Under the pieces are notes generated by a model. It had not been told where the DNA came from. It did not search any database and saw only the letters and a program-made list of their open reading frames with translations. 64,000 nucleotides of DNA from Acinetobacter sp. S54 (GTDB lineage: Bacteria > Pseudomonadota > Gammaproteobacteria > Pseudomonadales > Moraxellaceae): positions 1-64,000 of the forward strand of contig NZ_JACVUI010000008.1 of NCBI RefSeq assembly GCF_016624945.1, in the 5' to 3' direction. Below, piece after piece: positions 1 through 6,789 of the stretch (the first letter of the stretch is position 1; each line of letters begins with the position of its first letter). Position numbers and translations under genes: made by a program.

Positions 1-408
1 ACAGGTGGCTACTTCAAGGTAAAGAGTGGGCAGAGTGTGTTTGAGAGTGGGGAAAATGTTGTTATGCCGAAATATAGTTTGCCTACTGCAAAGACACTTT
101 ATAGCCATAAAGTTAACTATAATTGGAATATAAGATCAGAAGGAACAAAAGAAATTTTTATTTTAGATAAGAAAAATAACAATCTTATAAAAACAAAAGC
201 AGACCAGCTTGATATCGATAATAATTTAAGTTCTATGCGATTTTATACTTCACAGGAAACAGACTTTACAGCATTAGCATTTAACTCGGATTATATTCAT
301 TTAAAGCAGGAAATATCTGATCCAGAAAATACGGATGAACTACTGGAAGAAGTCCTTAACGATGAAGATGAAAGTGATGATGTTTATACCGAAGGGGATT
401 TTCATTGA
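1..408 (+). CDS. C-terminal end of a probable T6SS VgrG-like protein (5' partial)
   Basis: The frame is open from the first base of the window and ends at the TGA at 406-408, so only the last 135 residues are present. The start (TGGYFKVKSGQSVFESGENV) has the short Gly-rich beta-strand pattern seen at the end of the VgrG DUF2345-type beta helix. It is followed by a charged tail ending in an Asp/Glu-rich stretch (about residues 104-130). The stop overlaps the start of the next gene (TGATG), and that gene encodes a cell-wall hydrolase, the usual vgrG-cargo order. The VgrG assignment is inferred from this pattern and the context; another T6SS adaptor or tail-tip protein is possible. Confidence 0.5.
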   Translation, partial: TGGYFKVKSGQSVFESGENVVMPKYSLPTAKTLYSHKVNYNWNIRSEGTKEIFILDKKNNNLIKTKADQLDIDNNLSSMRFYTSQETDFTALAFNSDYIHLKQEISDPENTDELLEEVLNDEDESDDVYTEGDFH

Positions 409-2063
409 TGAGTAATCTGGTGACTATTACAACTAAATTTTATGATAAATCTGAACGTTATATCATTAATCTTGAAGTCCAGTCCAGATATAAAAATTCA
501 TCAAAAGCCAATATGCAGAAAACCAATGATCAGGGAGTATTTGTATTTCAAGCCTCTGCAAATCGCACTATTGAGATTTTAGCTAGACCTCCTAAACAAA
601 AAGATTTTACTGTATTTAAGACCATCAATTCTTCCGCTTTTTCATCACTAACTCATCCAGTTAGCGTTCAATTACCTAAAACAATTGATGAATATAGACA
701 GGTCAGCCAATCTACGCCCGCCAAAGGAATCGTAAGTACAGTTTTTAAGATTGTAGACAGTAATGGAAAGGTTATGAAGAACTTTCCTGTTCAGTCGCGA
801 CCTAAGGGCAAACGAAATTCACCTGATAAATATACGAATAACGATGGCATTGTTGAAGTTTTATCATCTCCCAATCGTGATATAGAAGTTCTTGTGTTGA
901 CTTCTAATGATGAATTTCAACTTAAATTTTCGGATAATTCAGGTAATGGAACAGAACAACCGATCACAATCAAGTTAGATGAATCTTATGAGAGATTTAA
1001 AAGTATCACTACAATTAAAATTTTAGATCGAGATGGACGTGACTACATTGTCGAAAAGACAAATGTGGAGGTTCTTAATCTGAATACAAAGGAGAAAAAC
1101 ATCCATAGTACATCAGATGGAAAAATCCGTATAACTGGTATCGTTGGACAGAGTTATCAGCTTACTGTATATAAACCTGATGGCAAGCCGTTGAAGCCCC
1201 AATCGTATATGGCAACAAGAATAAAAAACAAACCTGTTGAGTTACATTTAGATGTCGATATAACGAAGGGTAGTACGAAGCAGGATGATCCAGAAATTAG
1301 TAAAGTAATTCAGGAAAATATTACGTGTAAAACTTGCGGAAAATCATTACAAATAGATATTAATTTCATAAAAAGTATAACATCGAAAGCAAAATTTGAT
1401 TTTCAAAATGCATTGTTAAAATTACCTAATTTTATGAAAAAATATGATGTAAATACTTGTAGAGATTTAATAAATATATTGGCACAAGCGGAAGCAGAGA
1501 CACAGGATTTTACAAAATTAAAAGAAGTACTTAATTATACTAAAAAGACTTTTAAAAAACCTGAAAATATTTATTCAATATCACCTACAACAATTAATCT
1601 TGGTTTTGTAAGACGTGGAATGAGTAAATACTCTCATCAGCAAAAACTTGAATATATTTGGAATAATCTTACAGATAATGATGCTGCATACGGTTTTCAT
1701 TTATATGGCAATGAAAAATATCCTAATAGAGATTATAGAGGACGTGGGTTATTGCATTTGACACATTTTTCAGAATATGAAGAATGTTCAAAGGCAACAG
1801 GACTAGATATTGTAAATAGCCCAGATCTTTTGGAAAAAAATTACTATGCAGCTATTGAAACGGGTGTCTGGTTCTGGCGCAATAAGAAAAATGGTAGTAT
1901 TCCTATTCTGACTGCCAAGGAAACTGTAAAGGTTGATTCGGATGCGATAACTACATCGATAACACGTTTGGTTAATGGTGGTATAATGAAATTAGATCAA
2001 AGAAAATTGTCTAAAAAGTTAATAGCTAAAAAATTTATTTCACAATATGGTGAGTGTAAATGA
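408..2063 (+). CDS. probable T6SS peptidoglycan-degrading effector, GH19-like lysozyme/chitinase domain
   Basis: 551 residues from ATG 408, which overlaps the preceding stop and has AAGGGG about ten bases upstream. Residues ~5-285 hold three related beta-rich repeats, each with a 'TNDQGVFVF / NNDGIVEVL / TSDGKIRIT' core typical of carboxypeptidase-regulatory or transthyretin-like sandwiches. A linker carries CKTC (~307-310). Residues ~330-550 resemble glycoside hydrolase 19 enzymes: the AQAEAET segment (~360-365) sits where the catalytic Glu helix lies, and YRGRGLLHLT (~443-452) matches the family's YRGRG-Q-T motif. There is no signal peptide, as expected for T6SS cargo. Inferred role: cutting peptidoglycan in the periplasm of rival cells. 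The gene overlaps the next one by 4 bp. Confidence 0.68.
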   Translation: MSNLVTITTKFYDKSERYIINLEVQSRYKNSSKANMQKTNDQGVFVFQASANRTIEILARPPKQKDFTVFKTINSSAFSSLTHPVSVQLPKTIDEYRQVSQSTPAKGIVSTVFKIVDSNGKVMKNFPVQSRPKGKRNSPDKYTNNDGIVEVLSSPNRDIEVLVLTSNDEFQLKFSDNSGNGTEQPITIKLDESYERFKSITTIKILDRDGRDYIVEKTNVEVLNLNTKEKNIHSTSDGKIRITGIVGQSYQLTVYKPDGKPLKPQSYMATRIKNKPVELHLDVDITKGSTKQDDPEISKVIQENITCKTCGKSLQIDINFIKSITSKAKFDFQNALLKLPNFMKKYDVNTCRDLINILAQAEAETQDFTKLKEVLNYTKKTFKKPENIYSISPTTINLGFVRRGMSKYSHQQKLEYIWNNLTDNDAAYGFHLYGNEKYPNRDYRGRGLLHLTHFSEYEECSKATGLDIVNSPDLLEKNYYAAIETGVWFWRNKKNGSIPILTAKETVKVDSDAITTSITRLVNGGIMKLDQRKLSKKLIAKKFISQYGECK

Positions 2064-2764
2064 AATTATATATAAAAAGAATTTTAATTTTAATATCTCT
2101 TTTCTTTTTATTTTATAATGTATATGCAGAAGATAGTTTTAGATTAAATAATTTACAGTGTGTTGACGCAAAAAAAAATAATGGGAAATTGGATGTATAT
2201 CTTGGTGATTGTAAAAATAAATTTAAGAAAATAGATTCCATTGAAGTGCCTAATGATTATGCTAAAGTAGAATATGTTTTTTACGCTAAGAATATTTTGT
2301 ACATAGCATTTTCATATAATGAAAGCTATAGAGATGTAAATGATAATTTTAATTATGCAGACAAGTATTTCTTGATTAATGCTTACAATTGTGTTAAGGG
2401 TGATATGTGTAGGTATAATAGTCGACTGTCAAGTTACTTTGGTAATGGGGGGGACATTTTAGATTTGAATACCAATGAAATAGTATATAAATATCCATAC
2501 ACTAAACAAAGTGATTTAGAGAGAGAATTAACTTCAAAAATATTTAATGATTGGTTTAGTGGGAATTTGAATTATGGCATGGTAATAAGAAAAACTTTTA
2601 TAAATGAGAGTAATAACTTCTCTCCAATTCATAAAATTTATCTGGTGAAGGGGGATAAATTCCAAGTTACAGAAGTTAGTGCACGATGGCTAAATGTTAA
2701 ATATAAAAATAATAAAACAGTTAAGGGATGGATTTCTTGTGATGATACAGACATTTGTCAATAA
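2060..2764 (+). CDS. secreted protein with C-terminal SH3-like segment, candidate immunity protein
   Basis: 234 residues with a clear Sec signal peptide (hydrophobic 8-19, probable cut after VYA at 23), so it should be periplasmic. The ATG overlaps the effector stop as ATGA, which suggests translational coupling. The C-terminus (~195-230, with KGDKFQVTEVSARWLNVKY followed by GWI) looks like a bacterial SH3 domain, a fold that often contacts cell wall or a partner protein. I do not recognise the family. A periplasmic protein coupled to a cell-wall-hydrolase effector is best explained as its cognate immunity protein, but this is from context only. Confidence 0.6.
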   Translation: MKLYIKRILILISLFFLFYNVYAEDSFRLNNLQCVDAKKNNGKLDVYLGDCKNKFKKIDSIEVPNDYAKVEYVFYAKNILYIAFSYNESYRDVNDNFNYADKYFLINAYNCVKGDMCRYNSRLSSYFGNGGDILDLNTNEIVYKYPYTKQSDLERELTSKIFNDWFSGNLNYGMVIRKTFINESNNFSPIHKIYLVKGDKFQVTEVSARWLNVKYKNNKTVKGWISCDDTDICQ

Positions 2765-2894
2765 TTTATTTAATCAATAGTGATTGTATATTTAAAATAT
2801 TCTGGTTGGTTGAAAAATATATTATTCCTATTTTTAGTAAATATATAATTTAAAGGCGAAATTTTGATTTTTAAATAATAAGGTTATTACTAGA

Positions 2895-3407
2895 ATGAAA
2901 AAATTATTAATTATTTTTTTATTAATGTACTCTGGTATTTTAATTGCAGATGATAAGTGTGAGAAAAAAGAAACAATAATTTTGAGTGTTTTTAAGAAGA
3001 ATGACTATAAGTTTTATAATTATACATGTGAGTCTGGCAATGGTAAATATTTAAAAAGTTATATAGAGAATTCAAAAAAGATAAAATTTTTGAGTGAATA
3101 TTCTGATTTTGCGGCTAAGGAAGAGCCTCAGCTTTTGGCAGTTAGTGTCTATAAATCAAAGAAAAACAGACATCCTTTATTGATAACTCTTAATTCTGTA
3201 TATTATTGCTGTAGTCCACAAATGGAAGGGGCTATTTACAAAATTAATTTTTATCAAATTAATTCAAAAAATCAGGTTTCATTGAAAAATATAACTAATA
3301 TATTTGGTGAAAATTCAGAAGGTTTTGAAGGGATGGCCGAGGGAAAATTTTATTATAATTACAAAAATATTGCTTCAATAAAAAAATGGCTGGATAAAAA
3401 CTATTAA
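2895..3407 (+). CDS. small secreted Cys-containing protein, second candidate immunity protein
   Basis: 170 residues starting MKKLLIIFLLMYSGILIA, a typical signal peptide with a likely cut after LIA (18). The mature part has Cys at DDKCEKK, YTCES and YYCCS, consistent with disulfides in the periplasm. AAGG lies about 12 bases before the ATG, a weak ribosome-binding site. It is 130 bp downstream of the previous gene on the same strand and has the same very AT-rich composition. No family is recognised. Its position suggests a second or orphan immunity gene of the effector locus. Confidence 0.55.
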   Translation: MKKLLIIFLLMYSGILIADDKCEKKETIILSVFKKNDYKFYNYTCESGNGKYLKSYIENSKKIKFLSEYSDFAAKEEPQLLAVSVYKSKKNRHPLLITLNSVYYCCSPQMEGAIYKINFYQINSKNQVSLKNITNIFGENSEGFEGMAEGKFYYNYKNIASIKKWLDKNY

Positions 3408-3522
3408 AATAGATAGTTAAATCATAATTTTAGTAATTAACCCGAATCCTGCTGAGGATAATACTTCCATAATCTATGTATGAAATATTTCGATTCAAAA
3501 AGCTTTCTGATTCATAATTTAA

Positions 3523-3749
3523 GCATTTACATATCAAAAATCTGAATTTATGGGAATTACTGCTGCAGATTTAAAATCTAAGGTTAAAGACTTAAGTTTA
3601 GTAAAAGTGCATATGATGACAATACATACTACTTGCAACACCAATTTGATAATAATAATGGTGTTAAATTTTATATTGTTGAGAATAAGGTTGCCGAGGT
3701 TACATATGGGACACTTGATAAATTGAAATATCAAGAGGGATGTTCATGA
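3523..3749 (+). pseudogene. remnant of a small gene, one-base frameshift
   Basis: Two reading frames join into one sensible protein. Frame 1 (from 3523) reads SEFMGITAADLKSKVKDLSLVK. At the A-run near 3603-3606 one base appears to be missing, and the neighbouring frame continues SAYDDNTYYLQHQF and ends KYQEGCS at the TGA 3747-3749. The frame is closed by TAA at 3520-3522 and no start or ribosome site fits, so the 5' part is also gone. Composition and position suggest an old immunity-like gene, but the family is not recognised. Confidence 0.5.
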
Positions 3750-3781
3750 AGGAACCTTTTCTTAAATATTATTTTTTTTAA

Positions 3782-4158
3782 ATGAGCATTATTAATAAAA
3801 CTTTTTCATTATCATTATGCTTGATATTGCTGGTATGTAGTCCCTTTCCAAAACCAAATCAGCAGGAGAAAAACAAAATTATTGTTGTTCAGTAAACCGA
3901 TACTTTGCCATTAATTGCAAAATTTACAGGGAATAAAGTTGATGAAATTAAAAAGTTAACAGTATTACTAGTGATAGATTGAGCCATAATCAAAAGTTTA
4001 GAGTTTATGATCGTCAAGTCGCACCAACAGCAGCAAAGAAAAAAGAAGAGAAAAAGCCTGCAACACCATTGAAAGTCACCTCAGATGCTTCTAAAAACAA
4101 AGAAAAAACACCTGTAGTTAAGGTGGAATCTCCTACACCTGTCAGTGCAAATAGTTAA
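3782..4158 (+). pseudogene. broken LysM-domain gene (decayed T6SS cargo or cell-wall protein)
   Basis: ATG 3782 opens a 37-codon frame with a hydrophobic N-terminus, closed by TAA at 3893-3895. Reading through the stop gives TDTLPLIAKFTGNKVDEIKKL. After a one-base loss near 3957-3960 the next frame continues NSITSDRLSHNQKFRVYDRQ. Together these follow the LysM pattern (V-Q-x-x-DTL-xx-IA-xx-TG-xx-VDEIKKLN...QK-x-RVY), i.e. a peptidoglycan-binding module. A Lys/Pro/Thr-rich linker follows and ends at TAA 4156-4158. One nonsense change plus one frameshift in a recognisable domain is good evidence for a pseudogene. Confidence 0.55.
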
Positions 4159-4169
4159 TTGTCACAAGC

Positions 4170-4343
4170 ATGTGGTGGAGAAAACATTATAAAAGGACTC
4201 TAGCTCGGATAACTGAATTACATGCTGTGTATCAACCATATGTTATTAAGTTAATAAGTAATGAAGAAGCAAAGGATATATTACAGAATGATTTTAAAAT
4301 ATATCTAAAAGAAATGAGCAAAAAAACTCTAAATAATTGTTAA
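4170..4343 (+). CDS. 57-codon ORF, possible remnant
   Basis: ATG 4170 to TAA 4341 encodes a basic, helix-prone 57-residue peptide (starts MWWRKHYKRTLARITELHAV, ends KKTLNNC). There is no Shine-Dalgarno sequence before it. It directly follows the broken LysM gene and may be the tail of the same decayed protein in another frame. It could equally be chance coding. Confidence 0.25.
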   Translation: MWWRKHYKRTLARITELHAVYQPYVIKLISNEEAKDILQNDFKIYLKEMSKKTLNNC

Positions 4344-4675
4344 TAAATTATTTATTGGTTCTTAGAGTAAAAATGTTCTGGAAAAATTCGATAAGTATAA
4401 AAATGCCTCAAAGTGTTTTAAATAACCTGAATCGCGGATAAGAAATTGACTTGAAAAAAGAGGACTAGAGCCGTCAGTTGAGTTACTACACAAAACTCAC
4501 AGCATCAGTAATTTCGTCTAACAAAAAATTTTAAATTTTTTCATATGCATAACTGTAGAAATTTTTGATTTTTGCAAAAAGTCTATTGTTTGATTGACTA
4601 TGTTTCTTATGTTCTTAATTCAAACTCCGCCTCACACCCGCCATTGTCTAGGACCTATTAAACCGCAGTTTCAAT
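4344..4675. other. intergenic stretch with no recognisable gene
   Basis: About 330 AT-rich bases between the decayed cargo genes and the terminator at 4676. All frames are broken by frequent stops, and I see no promoter pair or RNA structure that I would defend. Confidence 0.5.
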
Positions 4676-4703
4676 AAAAAACGCAGTCTAAACTGCGTTT
4701 TTT
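4676..4703. terminator. bidirectional hairpin terminator
   Basis: A perfect 12-bp stem (AAAAAACGCAGT / ACTGCGTTTTTT) with the 4-base loop CTAA and T-runs on both strands. It closes the minus-strand acyl-CoA dehydrogenase gene and insulates it from the T6SS cargo locus. Confidence 0.85.
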
Positions 4704-4726
4704 AATCTCGAATTTCAAAAGATTAA

Positions 4727-6550
4727 TTAATAATCAAAACTAAAATGTTCAGAATCAAGCGAAGTTAAAGTACGAGATGGCGTCACCATTGACTCAGCAT
4801 GGCCTTGCGTGCGTGGTAATAAACGATCGAAGTAGAAATCAGCAACTTTGATTTTAGCTTTGTAGAACTCTGGTGTTTCTTTGCCGTCACCTGCTTCTAA
4901 TCTCTCAGATGCAATTACTGCTTGTTGTGCCCAGAAATACGCCATCATTACGTAACCTGAGAACATCAAGTAATCAACCGATGCAGAAGAAACAATATCA
5001 CGGTCTTTACGTGCAGCAAGCATAATACGCACAGTCAATGTATTCCATTGAGCGCAAAGCTTAGTCAAATCCCACGCAAAACGGCGCAAGTATTTGTTAC
5101 GGGCATGACGGCCACAGAACTTAAGAATTTCAGCCGTATAATCACGAACCACTTTGCCTTTAGATGATAACAATACTTTACGACCAATCAGATCCAATGC
5201 CTGTACACCCGTGGTCCCTTCATAAAGGGTAGAAATACGTGCATCACGTGCGATTTGTTCCATACCCCATTCGCGAATATAACCATGGCCACCGTACACT
5301 TGCATACCGTGATTGGCTGCTTCTAGACCTAGTTCGGTCAGGAAACCTTTTAAAATTGGGGTAAAGAAACCAAGTTTATCATCATAATCTTCAAATTTAG
5401 CCTGATCCCCAGTGATTAAGGCATCCGTCATTTTATCTGCAAGCTGTGCAGCATGATAAATCATCGAACGGCCACCTTCTGCAATCGCTTTTTGGGTAAG
5501 CAACATACGACGCACATCTGCATGATGAATAATCGCATCAGCAACTTTATCTGGATCTTTTTTACCAGAAAGTGCGCGCATAGACATACGATCTTTGGCA
5601 TAAGGTAAAGCACCTTGAAATGACAATTCAGCATGAGCAATACCCTGAACCGCTGTCCCAATACGTGCTGTATTCATAAAGGTAAACATGGCATGCAAAC
5701 CTTTATTAATCTCTCCAATGAGATAACCTGTTGCGCCATCAAAATTAAGAACTGCTGTGGCAGAAGCTTTAATTCCCATTTTGTGTTCGATTGAACCACA
5801 GACCACACCATTACGTTCTCCAACTCCACCATTTTCAGTTGGAATGAACTTAGGCACAATAAACAATGAAATACCACGAGTACCTGCAGGGGCATCAGGA
5901 AGACGAGCCAACACAATATGGATGATATTGTCAGTTAAGTCGTGTTCACCCGCAGAGATAAAGATTTTGGTGCCTGAAATTTTATAAGTACCATCGGCTT
6001 GTGGTTCTGCCTTGGTTTTAACTTGGCCTAAATCTGTACCACACTGTGGTTCAGTCAGGCACATGGTACCAGACCACGTTCCTTCAACCAGTTTAGGCAT
6101 ATAGGTGGCTTTTTGCTCATCTGTACCAAACTGCATGATGGTATTCATGCAACCCATACTTAAACCTGGATACATGGTGAACGACCAGTTCGCAGTTCCC
6201 ATCATTTCAGATTTAATCAGGTTCAGTGACATTGGCAAGCCTTGACCACCAAATTCCTCTGGATAAGACAAACCTTGCCAACCGCCTTGTACAAACTGAT
6301 CGTAGGCTTCTTTAAAACCTTTTGGTGTTTTAACTTCACCATTGTCAAAATGGCAACCTTCTTCATCGCCAGACTGGTTTAATGGAGAAAGTACGTTTTC
6401 ACAATAATCGGCTGCACCTTCTAAAATCATATCTACTGTATCTGCATCGGCATTTTCACCGTTCGATAAAGTTTTATAGTGTGAAGCATAATCAAATACT
6501 TCATTCATTAAGAACCGAATGTCACGGAGCGGGGCTTTATACGCTGGCAT
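4727..6550 (-). CDS. acyl-CoA dehydrogenase, long (about 600-residue) type with C-terminal domain
   Basis: 607 residues. FAD-dependent alpha,beta-dehydrogenation of an acyl-CoA, as in beta-oxidation. The acyl-CoA dehydrogenase core is clear: TEPQCGTDLG (166-175) is the FAD/substrate strand, GGHGYI (420-425) the conserved helix turn, and Glu444 in YEGTTG the expected catalytic base. Residues ~465-600 form the extra C-terminal helical domain of the large FadE5/DmdC-type enzymes. The substrate cannot be told from sequence. It is a single-gene unit ending at the 4676 terminator and divergent from the lipoprotein gene at 6790. Confidence 0.9.
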   Translation of the reverse strand: MPAYKAPLRDIRFLMNEVFDYASHYKTLSNGENADADTVDMILEGAADYCENVLSPLNQSGDEEGCHFDNGEVKTPKGFKEAYDQFVQGGWQGLSYPEEFGGQGLPMSLNLIKSEMMGTANWSFTMYPGLSMGCMNTIMQFGTDEQKATYMPKLVEGTWSGTMCLTEPQCGTDLGQVKTKAEPQADGTYKISGTKIFISAGEHDLTDNIIHIVLARLPDAPAGTRGISLFIVPKFIPTENGGVGERNGVVCGSIEHKMGIKASATAVLNFDGATGYLIGEINKGLHAMFTFMNTARIGTAVQGIAHAELSFQGALPYAKDRMSMRALSGKKDPDKVADAIIHHADVRRMLLTQKAIAEGGRSMIYHAAQLADKMTDALITGDQAKFEDYDDKLGFFTPILKGFLTELGLEAANHGMQVYGGHGYIREWGMEQIARDARISTLYEGTTGVQALDLIGRKVLLSSKGKVVRDYTAEILKFCGRHARNKYLRRFAWDLTKLCAQWNTLTVRIMLAARKDRDIVSSASVDYLMFSGYVMMAYFWAQQAVIASERLEAGDGKETPEFYKAKIKVADFYFDRLLPRTQGHAESMVTPSRTLTSLDSEHFSFDY

Positions 6551-6789
6551 AGTTTTTAATCCTAAATTTAAAAATAGTTCTGGATTATCTGTATCGATGA
6601 TAGGGATTATTCCTACTCATCTTTAAAAATACATTGATACTCGGTTATGAAAAAAATGTCAGAAAAGCGAATTTTGTAGATTTAGCCTAGAGCAAAGTAA
6701 TCATTTTCTGCTACAGTTCAGGCACATTGTTTTGAACTGAAAACAATCATATTAAACTCTCAACTATAACTATATTAAAGGTGTAAAGC

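Noticed and set aside
3534..3734. 66-codon minus-strand ORF in the T6SS remnant region
   Set aside because: It is a hydrophobic shadow of the plus-strand pseudogene; no ribosome site.
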